NCBI RefSeq assembly: GCF_000482465.1
Contig: NZ_KI519425.1
Location: forward strand, 158,609 to 222,608
From: Runella limosa DSM 17973
Lineage (GTDB): Bacteria; Bacteroidota; Bacteroidia; Cytophagales; Spirosomataceae
Reading direction: 5' to 3'
Length of the DNA: 64,000 bases
Positions 8,374 to 16,682 of the stretch are shown in pieces; within the stretch, counting starts at the first letter, position 1, and the number at the start of each line of letters is the position of its first letter. Under the pieces are notes generated by a model. It did not search any database. It had not been told where the DNA came from and saw only the letters and a program-made list of their open reading frames with translations. The translations under genes and the position numbers were made by a program.

Positions 8374-10161
8374 ATGAAACGATTTAAAACACTACTATAT
8401 GCGACTGGGTTGGGGTTGATTTTGACCACCAACTCCTGCAAGGAAGAATACCTCGAAATCGGGGCGTTGGGTTCTACCAGCGAAGCTACCCTTGCCAACA
8501 AGGCAGGTTTGAATGGTCTCTTGACGGGGGCGTATTCCTTGCTCGACGGCTGGGGTGTACCTAACACCACCTATTATTTTGTGGGGGTGAGCAACTGGAT
8601 TTTTGGCGGGGTAACCTCTGATGATGCCCACACAGGAACGCAGGCGTCGGCGTTGCCACCGATGGAAGCGGTTGAAAGCTACAACTATGACCCGACGCTG
8701 GCACCGTTCAACAACAAATGGATGGTGTTGTATGCAGGAGTGCAGCGCGCAAATGACGTGTTGCGGGTGTTAGCCAAAACCAACGACCCTGCCCTTTCGG
8801 CAGAAGAAGCCAAGCAAATCAAAGCCGAAGCAACGTTTTTGCGGGCGGTGTATCACTTGGAAGCAGCCAAAATGTGGGAAAATATTCCGTATTTGGACGA
8901 AAGCATTAGCTACGCCAACGACAATTATAAAGTCGCTAATACGACTTCAGCTTGGCCTAAAATTGAGGCAGATTTTAAGTTCGCAGCCGACAACCTTTCT
9001 GGTACAAAAACCGAAGTAGGCCGTGTCAACAGCTGGGCAGCGAAGGCATTTTTGGCAAAAACGTATATGTTCCAAGACAAATACGCAGAAGCTAAAACGG
9101 TATTGGAAGACGTAATTGCTAACGGGGTAACTTCATCAGGAGCAAAGTATGCGTTGGTCAACTACGCTGATAACTTTAACCCTTCTAAGAAAAACGGCCC
9201 TGAATCGGTGTTTGCCGTGCAAATGTCGATTGCAGAATCGTTCCAAAACGGGAACTACGGCGATGCTCTTAACTTCCCAATGGGTGGCCCTGCTACTTGC
9301 TGCGGAGCGTATCAGCCTTCGTTTACTTTGGTCAATTCGTTTAAAACGGATGCTACCACGGGCTTGCCTTTGATTGATACCTTCAATAATTCAGATGTTA
9401 CAAACGACCAAGGAATCGAAAGTAGCACACCGTTTACGCCTTATGCAGGAACGCTCGATGCGCGTTTGGACTGGACAGTAGGCCGTCGCGGTATTCCATA
9501 CTTGGATTGGGGACTACACCCAGGTAAAGCGTGGATTCGCGTTCAGTCGGTTGCGGGTCCTTACAGTCCGATTAAGAGCATCTATTACCAAGCAGCGGCG
9601 GCAACTACCTCATCATCATCGCGTTGGACTTCTAACAATTACACCATGATTCGTTTTGCGGATGTATTGTTGTGGGCAGCAGAAGCGGAAGTAGAAGTGG
9701 GAAGTTTGGCAAAAGCGCAAGAGTATGTCAACCGTGTGCGTTCACGGGCGGCCAATCCTGCTGGATGGGTGAAAAAGTATGTGGACAACACCGCACCACT
9801 AAAAGGAGTTACCAACGAACCAGCAGCCAATTATAAAGTAGGTTTATATACGACGGAATTTACGGCCAAAGGCAAAGAGTTTGCGCGGGAAGCAGTACGT
9901 TTTGAGCGTAAAATTGAGTTTGGAATGGAAGGTCATCGTTACTTCGACCTTCGCCGTTGGGACAATGGAACGGGCTACATGGCCAATGTTCTCAATGCCT
10001 ACGTGCAGCACGAAACAACCATTCCAGGTTATGACTTTACCTACATGAAAGGGGCGACTTTTAAGAAAGGGAAAACCGAGTTGTACCCTATCCCGCAGGC
10101 ACAAATCGACCTAAGTGTGGTCAATGGTCAACCAGTGTTGAAGCAAAATCCTAATTATTAA
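8374..10161 (+). CDS. SusD/RagB-family substrate-binding outer-membrane lipoprotein
   Basis: 595 residues. Lipoprotein signal with lipobox region ILTTNSC, followed by SusD helical repeats (tetratricopeptide-like segments around ANDVLRVLAK and AEEAKQIKAEATFLRAVYHLEAAKMW, a SusD hallmark) and the C-terminal EFGMEGHRYFDLRRWD motif typical of the family. It should sit on the cell surface over the preceding SusC barrel. It is 31 bp after susC and 6 bp before the creatininase-family gene, so the three are almost certainly co-transcribed. Confidence 0.95.
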   Translation: MKRFKTLLYATGLGLILTTNSCKEEYLEIGALGSTSEATLANKAGLNGLLTGAYSLLDGWGVPNTTYYFVGVSNWIFGGVTSDDAHTGTQASALPPMEAVESYNYDPTLAPFNNKWMVLYAGVQRANDVLRVLAKTNDPALSAEEAKQIKAEATFLRAVYHLEAAKMWENIPYLDESISYANDNYKVANTTSAWPKIEADFKFAADNLSGTKTEVGRVNSWAAKAFLAKTYMFQDKYAEAKTVLEDVIANGVTSSGAKYALVNYADNFNPSKKNGPESVFAVQMSIAESFQNGNYGDALNFPMGGPATCCGAYQPSFTLVNSFKTDATTGLPLIDTFNNSDVTNDQGIESSTPFTPYAGTLDARLDWTVGRRGIPYLDWGLHPGKAWIRVQSVAGPYSPIKSIYYQAAAATTSSSSRWTSNNYTMIRFADVLLWAAEAEVEVGSLAKAQEYVNRVRSRAANPAGWVKKYVDNTAPLKGVTNEPAANYKVGLYTTEFTAKGKEFAREAVRFERKIEFGMEGHRYFDLRRWDNGTGYMANVLNAYVQHETTIPGYDFTYMKGATFKKGKTELYPIPQAQIDLSVVNGQPVLKQNPNY

Positions 10162-10167
10162 TTCGTT

Positions 10168-10971
10168 ATGCTTTTTTACGCTTCTACTTACCCCGACCTC
10201 AACGAGGCAGCCAAAGACAAGGTGGTGGTGTTACCTTTGGGCGCCATCGAACAACACGGCCCACATTTGTCGGTTTCGACCGATACCGACATTGTCACGT
10301 ACGTTGCTCAGCAGATAGAAAAAGCATTACCTGAGTCGGTGTTGCTTTGCCCCACGCTGCCTTTTGGGTCGAGCCACCATCACTTATCCTTGGGGGGAAC
10401 GATGAGTATTTCGCCCGAGCTTTATACCCAAGTGGTGATGGATTTGGTGGGGTCGTTGGTAGAAAGTGGTTTTAAAAAGATTATTTTGCTCAATGGCCAC
10501 GGGGGAAACATCACCCCCGTGCGCCAAGCATTGGCGGTGTTGAGCAAGCGTTTTGACATAAGCCACCAGCCTACTATCGCGTTGGCAACGTATTGGGAGG
10601 TGGGTGGAAAAGCCTTTGCGGGCGAACCACCGATGGAAAGCCCCGCCCTGAGCCACGCGTGTGAGTACGAAACAAGCATGATGCTGCACCTATTTGCCGA
10701 CAAAGTATGGATGGAGCGCGTCGAACGGGCACAACGCCCCGAAAGCAATGGCTACATTCCGTGGGAAGATGATGAGCCATATCGCGGGGTGACGGTCTTC
10801 AAACAAACAGCTTTTATTTCGAGCAATGGCAGCAGCGGCGAGCCTCAATTGGGGACGGCAGAAAAAGGAAAGTATTTAGTAGAACAGGCTATCAAAGGAT
10901 TAATTACATTTATAGAATCATTCAAAAACTGGCCGTTGTCGGAGCGTCTTTTTAACCACAAAGAACCCTAA
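10168..10971 (+). CDS. creatininase-family amidohydrolase
   Basis: 267 residues matching the creatininase/MftE/ArfB metal-dependent hydrolase family in length and motifs: LPLGAIEQHGPHL (Glu and His metal ligands), STDTDIV (Asp ligand), LLNGHGGN (His ligand) and a downstream HACEYETSMMLHL carrying the second-metal Glu. Members open cyclic amides (creatinine) or formyl-amide intermediates. Here it starts 6 bp after susD in a catabolic operon with RidA, which fits cleavage of an amide- or lactam-containing substrate. That link is inferred. No signal peptide is visible, so it is cytoplasmic. Confidence 0.9.
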   Translation: MLFYASTYPDLNEAAKDKVVVLPLGAIEQHGPHLSVSTDTDIVTYVAQQIEKALPESVLLCPTLPFGSSHHHLSLGGTMSISPELYTQVVMDLVGSLVESGFKKIILLNGHGGNITPVRQALAVLSKRFDISHQPTIALATYWEVGGKAFAGEPPMESPALSHACEYETSMMLHLFADKVWMERVERAQRPESNGYIPWEDDEPYRGVTVFKQTAFISSNGSSGEPQLGTAEKGKYLVEQAIKGLITFIESFKNWPLSERLFNHKEP

Positions 10972-11008
10972 GAATTGTACAAAGAAACACAAAGTGAATG
11001 CCCTTTGA

Positions 11009-11227
11009 CAGGTTAAACGCATTTAAAAAAAGTAGCCTCAGCGAGGCTAAATCTTAGTAGAAAAAGGTAAGCAAACACGTCCCACACCTCCCAAGGCTCC
11101 GTCGGGGCGACTGACTCTTGGTGAAAGATGTCACCCCGATGGGGCTTGGGGGAATACCTGGGTCATTCTTTCTACTAAGATGTAGCTCCTCTGGAGCAAT
11201 AAAAAGCTATTTAATGCGGTCAACCTG
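11009..11227. mobile_element. BIME/MITE-like element, copy 1
   Basis: 219-bp non-coding element with imperfect 18-bp outer inverted ends: CAGGTTAAACGCATTTAA at the left, and at the right the reverse complement of CAGGTTGACCGCATTAAA. Inside each end lies a hairpin (AGCCTC-AGC-GAGGCT at left; GCTCC and GGAGC arms at right), then inverted copies of ATCTTAGTAGAAA around a core containing GGTGAAAGATGTCACC. A second copy lies inverted at 26991-27218. It has no ORF and could only move using enzymes supplied from elsewhere. It fills most of the 318-bp gap between the creatininase and RidA genes. Confidence 0.85.
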
Positions 11228-11289
11228 GTTCTTTGCGAACATTTTGGTAAAATAAAAAAGATTTGAAAGTTTTGAAAATCAACATAGTT

Positions 11290-11673
11290 ATGTCAAAAAA
11301 AATAGAAATAAAACATCCCGATAAAGCTGCCAATACGGGCGCTTATTCGGCAGGAGTAATGGTAGGCGAATGGTTGTTTATCAGCGGACAAGGCCCACTC
11401 GACTTGACCACGGGAGAAGTGATTCACGGAACCATCGAAGAAGAAACGTTGCTGACGCTTTCGCACATTCAAAAGGTGGTAGAAGCCGCAGGAGGAACCG
11501 TCGATGACATCGTCAAATGTACGACGCACTTAGAAGATATCAACGACTTCGACCGCTACGATGCGGCGTATGCGTCGTTTTTTCAGGGAATCAAACCCGC
11601 CAGAACCACGGTGCAGTCGGTGTTGTCGGACGGAATTAAAATTGAGATTGACGCGATAGCAATTATCAAGTGA
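11290..11673 (+). CDS. RidA-family (YjgF/UK114) enamine/imine deaminase
   Basis: 127 residues from ATG 11290. An in-frame TTG at 11263 would add nine residues that are absent from the family, so it was not used. The sequence has the RidA core: SGQGPLDLTTGE, a central helix and PARTTVQ with the conserved catalytic Arg (about residue 105), ending in a short EIDAIAII strand. RidA trimers hydrolyse reactive 2-aminoacrylate and other imines to keto acids plus ammonia. Placement in a catabolic operon suggests a pathway imine intermediate. The next gene starts 4 bp downstream. Confidence 0.93.
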   Translation: MSKKIEIKHPDKAANTGAYSAGVMVGEWLFISGQGPLDLTTGEVIHGTIEEETLLTLSHIQKVVEAAGGTVDDIVKCTTHLEDINDFDRYDAAYASFFQGIKPARTTVQSVLSDGIKIEIDAIAIIK

Positions 11674-11677
11674 TAAG

Positions 11678-12646
11678 ATGAGTGAAGAAATGATTAAAAA
11701 ACGCATTGGTACGGTTGGGCTAGGACTTATGGGAAGCAGCATTGCCACCTGCATTTTGGCGGCGGGGCATGAGGTGACATCGTTGGTCAAAGACCTAAGC
11801 ATAGTGGATGAAGCACGGCAGCGTATCCTCTCTTTTTTGGAACAACTCCACCAAGAAGGCATTCTGAATGAGCGCCCCGAAGAAGTAGTAAAACGCCATA
11901 CCATCACCGACGATGTGACTAAAATGGCGGGACACGAAGTGGTGATTGAATCCATCATCGAAAATGTTGACGAAAAGAAAAGCGTCTATAAAAAGCTAGA
12001 AACGGTGCTTTCGCCTACGGCCATCATTGGTAGCAACACATCGGCGATTCCCGTCACGGTACTTCAAAGTGGACTCCAATACCCCGAACGAGTGTTGGGA
12101 ATTCACTGGGCCGAGCCTGCCCACATCACGCGTTTCATGGAGGTGATTTGTGGTAAAGATTCGCAACTGGAATATGCCTACAAAATGGTCGAGTTGGCCG
12201 AAAGCTGGGGCAAAGAGCCTTCGTTGTTGAAAAAAGACATTCGTGGGTTTATCACCAACCGCATCATGTACGCCATGCTGCGCGAGGCTTTTTATTTGGT
12301 CGAAAACGGCTACGCTACCATGGAAGACGTGGACCGTTCGTTACGAAACGATTTGGGGTACTGGATTACGTTTGCAGGCCCATTCAGATTTATGGACCTG
12401 ACGGGCATTCCAGCGTACCTGACCGTTATGAAAGACTTGTTTCCAGAACTCAGCAACGCTACCGAAGCACCTGCTTTTATGGAAGACCTCGTGTCGGCAG
12501 GTGCCAAGGGCGTTAGCAATGCCCAAGGATTTTACCCCTACACGCCCGAAAGTGCCGAGCGGTGGGAAGAAAAATTTATTGAATTTAGCTATGACGTCCG
12601 AAAATTAGCCAAAAAGTATTCATCCAGTTCGATTGAAAATCCCTAA
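11678..12646 (+). CDS. 3-hydroxyacyl-CoA dehydrogenase-like NAD oxidoreductase
   Basis: 322 residues. The N-terminal Rossmann domain starts GTVGLGLMGSSIATCIL (GxGxxG) and runs to about 185, including SNTSAIPVTVL and GIHWAEPAH, which correspond to the catalytic Ser and His regions of the HAD family. A helical C-terminal domain begins at DIRGFITNRIMYAMLREAFYLVENG. Single-domain HADs of this size also include L-gulonate, carnitine and lambda-crystallin-type dehydrogenases, so the substrate may be a free beta-hydroxy acid and not a CoA ester. It overlaps the next gene by 1 bp (TAATG). Confidence 0.87.
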   Translation: MSEEMIKKRIGTVGLGLMGSSIATCILAAGHEVTSLVKDLSIVDEARQRILSFLEQLHQEGILNERPEEVVKRHTITDDVTKMAGHEVVIESIIENVDEKKSVYKKLETVLSPTAIIGSNTSAIPVTVLQSGLQYPERVLGIHWAEPAHITRFMEVICGKDSQLEYAYKMVELAESWGKEPSLLKKDIRGFITNRIMYAMLREAFYLVENGYATMEDVDRSLRNDLGYWITFAGPFRFMDLTGIPAYLTVMKDLFPELSNATEAPAFMEDLVSAGAKGVSNAQGFYPYTPESAERWEEKFIEFSYDVRKLAKKYSSSSIENP

Positions 12647-13773
12647 TGACGACTATCCACACCATTAAAGCCACGGAGGTGATTGTGCCTGCCAAGCCCG
12701 GAAGCCTAAATTCGGAGGAGGTAATAGACAAAGATGCCGCCTTTGCCCAGAAATTTTTAACGGGTGAGCGCTGGACGGAGTTTGCCAATCAACCCAAGTG
12801 GGTCATTGAAATTACGCTTCAAAATGGCCTGACAGGCATCGGTGAAACCTATCGAAGTGCCTCCAAAGAGCTGTTGTCTGAGGCTATGAAAACACTGGTT
12901 GGGCAAGATGTACTCCAATTAAACTGGCGTCGATTGCCCATAACTGACCAACGAATTTACGAAGCTTTTGAGACGGCGGTGCTGGATGTGGTGGGCAAAA
13001 TTCTGAACGTATCCGTCGCTCAATTGCTTGGTGGAGCCTACCGCGACCGCGTCGATTGTTTTGGCTGGACGGGCCGCCGCACGCCCGAAGATGCCGCGCA
13101 AAAAGCCTACGAAGCCATGCAAAAAGGACACAAAGCATTCAAATTTAAGTGTTCCGACGAAGACCCTGTTCGCCTGTGGACGGCCGAAATCAAGAAAAAA
13201 TGCGGTGATGGTATTAAAATATTGCTCGATCCCAACCAGCGTTGGACGGATGTAGCGACCACGCTTAGGCTCATGGAAGGCGTCGAAAAAGACATCATGC
13301 TGGGGTTGGAAGATCCCATTCTTCATGCCGATGTCGCAGGGTTTAAGTACCTCCGCGAAACGTTGGGTATTCCAATGTACCGCCATATTTCGTTGCCTTA
13401 CACCCAAGACATCCGTGACATGGTTGCGTTTGTACGTGCCGATGCCGTGGATGGGTATAATTTTAACGGTTCGGCTTATAACTGCGTACTGTTGGCCGAA
13501 GTCGCTCATTTAGAGGGGAAAGCCTGTTGGAGAGGTTCGGAAGTGGACTTAGGAATTTCGGAAACCATGGGGCTGCACATTGCCGCCGCGAGCATCAACT
13601 GCACCATTCCGTCGGATATTTTTGGGGAGTTAGTGCGCGAAGACGACTTGATTGTTACTCCTATTCAATTTGAAAACGGAGCCGCCCTCGTCCCGCAAGG
13701 CGCAGGACTGGGCATTGAGCTAGACAGAGTGGCATTGGAAAAATATAGAGTGAGTGAATTCAACTGTAACTAA
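12646..13773 (+). CDS. mandelate racemase/muconate-lactonizing-family enzyme (enolase superfamily)
   Basis: 375 residues with the enolase-superfamily layout: N-terminal capping domain to about 125, then a barrel carrying FKFKC (Lys166, Lys168, the KxK acid/base pair), metal ligands Asp195 in LLDPNQRW and Glu222 in GLEDP, and a probable third ligand in ADAVDGYNF (about 266-269). KxK members abstract a proton alpha to a carboxylate and act as racemases, cycloisomerases or acid-sugar dehydratases. Which one cannot be read from sequence. Start and stop overlap (1 bp) with the preceding dehydrogenase gene imply coupling. Confidence 0.9.
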   Translation: MTTIHTIKATEVIVPAKPGSLNSEEVIDKDAAFAQKFLTGERWTEFANQPKWVIEITLQNGLTGIGETYRSASKELLSEAMKTLVGQDVLQLNWRRLPITDQRIYEAFETAVLDVVGKILNVSVAQLLGGAYRDRVDCFGWTGRRTPEDAAQKAYEAMQKGHKAFKFKCSDEDPVRLWTAEIKKKCGDGIKILLDPNQRWTDVATTLRLMEGVEKDIMLGLEDPILHADVAGFKYLRETLGIPMYRHISLPYTQDIRDMVAFVRADAVDGYNFNGSAYNCVLLAEVAHLEGKACWRGSEVDLGISETMGLHIAAASINCTIPSDIFGELVREDDLIVTPIQFENGAALVPQGAGLGIELDRVALEKYRVSEFNCN

Positions 13774-13813
13774 CAGATAATAGAAAATTCCCCATTGGGG
13801 GCAGGGGGCTACT

Positions 13814-14740
13814 ATGAAAAAATCGGCAATGTCTTGGACCATACTGTTTGCTTGTAACTTTATGTGGGCCTTTCATTTTACGAGCATCAAGCTGACGCAA
13901 GACCAAGTCGGGCCGTATTTTACGGTATGGGCACCGATGCTACTGGCTACGATTTTGCTGGGGCCGTTTGTGGTACGCGATTTTAAGAAAGGAGGTAAAA
14001 AACTCTCCGATATCTTGATTTTCGTGCAGTTGGCGGCGTTGGGAGCATTTCCCTCACAAGTACTAATGACGTGGGGAACGCAGTATTCGTTGGCCAGTAA
14101 TGCGGCCATTTTGGTGCTTACCTTGCCCGTCATTACGGCCGTATTTGCCTTTCTCATGCTCAAAGAACGCATGAACGCAGCACGCTGGGTCAGCTTTGCG
14201 ATTGCAATTATTGGCGTAGCCCTTTGCTCAACCGACGACATCAAGCGTATTGATTTAAGCTCTAAATACGCGTTAGGAAATGTGCTTATTTTCTTGGCTA
14301 TTTTGGGCAATGCGTACTATAACGTAGGCTGCAAGAAAATCGCGGAGAAATACACCGAAATCGAAATGGTGTTTTATACCTACCTCGTGATGTGTATTTT
14401 ACTAACGCCGCTGGTACTTTATTACGAACCCGAAATGTTTGGCAAAATCCCTGAGTTTACCACCAATACGTGGATTGGTATGATTTCGCTGACGGTGTTT
14501 CATAACTTTCTTTCGATGGTATTGTTTTTTAAGGCCCTCAAGCATTTGGACGCGACCCAAGTGGCTTTATCCAACTACCTCATTACGTTTATGGGACTTC
14601 CGATTGCTGCTTTTTGGCTGGGGGAAAAGCTTAATTCACAGGCCATTATTGGCGGCCTTTTAGTGCTAGTTTCTACCCTTATCCTTTCTATTGTAGATAG
14701 CAGAGTGCAACAAAAAAAAATGATTAATAATAATCCATAA
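13814..14740 (+). CDS. EamA/DMT-superfamily inner-membrane transporter
   Basis: 308 residues, about ten hydrophobic helices in two EamA repeats (about 5-145 and 160-300), for instance MLLATILLGPFV and IIGGLLVLVSTLILSI. A PALP-like loop and repeated conserved Pro/Glu positions (LMLKERMNAARWVSF, WLGEKLNSQAIIGG) fit the DMT family. It probably moves the pathway substrate or an intermediate across the cytoplasmic membrane after SusCD delivery. It lies 40 bp after the enolase-superfamily gene and 11 bp before the lyase. Direction and substrate are unknown. Confidence 0.9.
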   Translation: MKKSAMSWTILFACNFMWAFHFTSIKLTQDQVGPYFTVWAPMLLATILLGPFVVRDFKKGGKKLSDILIFVQLAALGAFPSQVLMTWGTQYSLASNAAILVLTLPVITAVFAFLMLKERMNAARWVSFAIAIIGVALCSTDDIKRIDLSSKYALGNVLIFLAILGNAYYNVGCKKIAEKYTEIEMVFYTYLVMCILLTPLVLYYEPEMFGKIPEFTTNTWIGMISLTVFHNFLSMVLFFKALKHLDATQVALSNYLITFMGLPIAAFWLGEKLNSQAIIGGLLVLVSTLILSIVDSRVQQKKMINNNP

Positions 14741-14751
14741 TCAGTACAGAT

Positions 14752-15702
14752 ATGTCAGAGCTAACAAACGAGCTATTCGGCGTTGTCCCGATTGTTCCCA
14801 CACCTTTTACCGAAAACGAAGAAATCGACGAAAACGCTCTTCGCAATTTGATTGATTTCGCCATTGCAGGAGGCATTAAAGCGGTTTGTTTACCCGCTTA
14901 TGCTAGTGAATTTTATAAACTGACAGACGAAGAAAAACTTCAGGTCGTGCGTGTGGCCGTTGAGCACGCGGCGGGGCGCATCAAGATTGTGGCGCAGTCA
15001 AACCATCCTTCACTCAAAGTAGCGATTCGTTTGGCCCAAGCCAACGTAGCAGCGGGTGCGGATGTGGTATCGTTGGCCGTCCCTCGTATTTTCAGCTTGC
15101 CCGAGAGTTCGTTGAAACAATATTTGTCGGAGTTCCTTCAGTCAATCCCCACTACTCCTGTTCTCATCCAAGATTTCAATCCAGGCGGTTCATCCATCAG
15201 CGTAGAGTTTATCAAAGAATTGATGGATGAAAATCCGAATTTCAAATACCTCAAATTGGAAGAACCGCTTTGCGCGCCTAAGTTTGAGAGTATCATCAAA
15301 GCGACCAAAGGCAAGGTTGGTTTGTTTGAAGGATGGGGTGGTTTGTACATGCTCGAATTGGTGCCGATTGGTATTCAGGGCGTCATGCCAGGGTTGGCGG
15401 TAGCCGATATTCTCCAGCGTGTGTTTGATTTGCGCCGTAACGGTGAAGATGGCAAAGCGTTTGACTTGTTTGAAAAAGTAATGCCGCAGATTTTCTTCTC
15501 GTTGCAAAACATGGAATTGTTCCATTACGCCGAGAAAGAATTGCTCATTGCGCGGGGTGTATTGAGCAACAGCATTGCCCGTAAAGCCGCTTACATTCCA
15601 GACGCGTCGAGTGTAAGTTATATCAAAGAACTAAATCAGCGTGTCATTGACGTTCTCAACGACGAAACCTACGCCATTCGCCCAGTAGCGGAAGTAGTGT
15701 AG
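14752..15702 (+). CDS. DapA/NanA-family (DHDPS-like) aldolase or lyase, atypical active site
   Basis: 316 residues, the usual length for the family. The Schiff-base lysine is Lys168 in YLKLEE, followed by GxGG-type GWGGLYML. The family motif GTTGE is replaced by PAYASEF (about 48-54), and the phenolic Tyr of YNxPG is Phe142 (QDFNPGG), so the proton-relay triad of true dihydrodipicolinate synthase is not intact. It is therefore unlikely to be lysine-biosynthetic; a 2-keto-acid aldolase or dehydratase role in this operon is inferred. The start ATG lies 11 bp after the transporter gene. Confidence 0.88.
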   Translation: MSELTNELFGVVPIVPTPFTENEEIDENALRNLIDFAIAGGIKAVCLPAYASEFYKLTDEEKLQVVRVAVEHAAGRIKIVAQSNHPSLKVAIRLAQANVAAGADVVSLAVPRIFSLPESSLKQYLSEFLQSIPTTPVLIQDFNPGGSSISVEFIKELMDENPNFKYLKLEEPLCAPKFESIIKATKGKVGLFEGWGGLYMLELVPIGIQGVMPGLAVADILQRVFDLRRNGEDGKAFDLFEKVMPQIFFSLQNMELFHYAEKELLIARGVLSNSIARKAAYIPDASSVSYIKELNQRVIDVLNDETYAIRPVAEVV

Positions 15703-15753
15703 AGGGGAATGTCGAATTTCGAGTGCAGAATTTCGAATGGGTGTCATTGCCCA

Positions 15754-15924
15754 CCGCCTCGGAGAGGCGCAACCTTTGTAGGCGCAACGTTTGTAGGATA
15801 AAATAATGTATCAAAACCGCCTCGGAGAGGCGCAACCTTTGTAGGCGCAACGTTTGTAGGATAAAATAATGTACCAAAACCGCCTCGGAGAGGCGCAATC
15901 TTTGTAGGCGTAACATTTGTAGAA
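15754..15924 (+). repeat. three tandem 63-bp hairpin-tail repeats abutting the SDR start
   Basis: Copies begin at 15754, 15817 and 15880, an exact 63-bp period; the third is cut short by the SDR gene. Each has hairpin GCCTC-GGA-GAGGC followed by GCAACCTTTGTAG and then a second tail GGCGCAACGTTTGTAG (slightly diverged in copy 3). The final TTTGTAG ends 2 bp before the ATG at 15926. The tails resemble the TAnnTTTG promoter box with altered spacing. Related single copies occur at 20474 and 21958. Confidence 0.88.
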
Positions 15925-15925
15925 A

Positions 15926-16669
15926 ATGAGTGAATTTAAGGAACAAATAGCTATCATAACGGGAGCCGCATCAGGCATAGGCTTGGCAATCGCCAAGAAA
16001 CTCCTTGCCGAAGGAGCCCACGTGGCATTGCTTGATTTTAACGAAAAAGGGCTTCAACAAGAATTTGAAGTCTATGGTGAGCAGGTCATGCGCATCGGAC
16101 TTGATATTACCAACGAAACGCAAGTACAAGAGGCCGTGGCAGAAGTAGTGGCACGCTTCTCGAAAGTAGATATTTTGGTCAACTGCGTGGGTATCACAGG
16201 GGTAACCAACTTAAAAAGTCACGAAGTAAGCACCGAAAACTTGCAAAAGGTGTTTGACGTCAACTTTATGAGTTGCTTTTATACTTCGAAGGCAGTGATT
16301 CCGTCGATGTTGGCCCAAAAATACGGTCGCATCTTGCACATCGCGTCCATTGCTGGGAAAGAGGGAAATGCGGGAATGCTCGCCTATTCGGCCTCAAAAG
16401 CTGCGGTGATTGGTTTGACCAAAGTGCAGGGAAAAGAATACGCCGAGGACGGAATTACGGTCAACGCCCTAGCACCTGCCGTGATTCGTACGCCTTTGGT
16501 GGATGCCATGCCCGAAGTTCAGGTCAAGTACATGACGGACAAGATTCCGATGAAACGTTGTGGTACGTTGGAAGAAGCGGCGGACTTGGCCACCTATATT
16601 ATTTCATCAAAAAACAGTTTCACTACGGGCTTTACCTTCGACTTATCGGGAGGCAGAGCGACGTATTAG
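15926..16669 (+). CDS. short-chain dehydrogenase/reductase (SDR)
   Basis: 247 residues of the classical SDR fold: cofactor loop TGAASGIG (about 11-18), DFN acidic residue after strand 2 favouring NAD(H), NCVGITG at the NNAG position, catalytic Ser in IASIAG and YSASK catalytic Tyr/Lys. FabG-like in length and C-terminus (TGFTFDLSGGRATY). It probably oxidises or reduces a hydroxy intermediate of the upstream pathway. It is separated from the lyase by 223 bp of tandem repeats, so it may be read from its own repeat-borne promoter. Confidence 0.93.
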   Translation: MSEFKEQIAIITGAASGIGLAIAKKLLAEGAHVALLDFNEKGLQQEFEVYGEQVMRIGLDITNETQVQEAVAEVVARFSKVDILVNCVGITGVTNLKSHEVSTENLQKVFDVNFMSCFYTSKAVIPSMLAQKYGRILHIASIAGKEGNAGMLAYSASKAAVIGLTKVQGKEYAEDGITVNALAPAVIRTPLVDAMPEVQVKYMTDKIPMKRCGTLEEAADLATYIISSKNSFTTGFTFDLSGGRATY

Positions 16670-16682
16670 AGCTTTGCCTGTG

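Noticed and set aside
11263-11289. upstream TTG start for RidA
   Set aside because: It adds nine residues outside the conserved RidA N-terminus; ATG 11290 fits the family length.
15656-15946. 96-residue open frame on the minus strand
   Set aside because: It is a translation of the three 63-bp repeats (periodic LRLQRLRLSEAV) and overlaps both flanking genes; not a protein.
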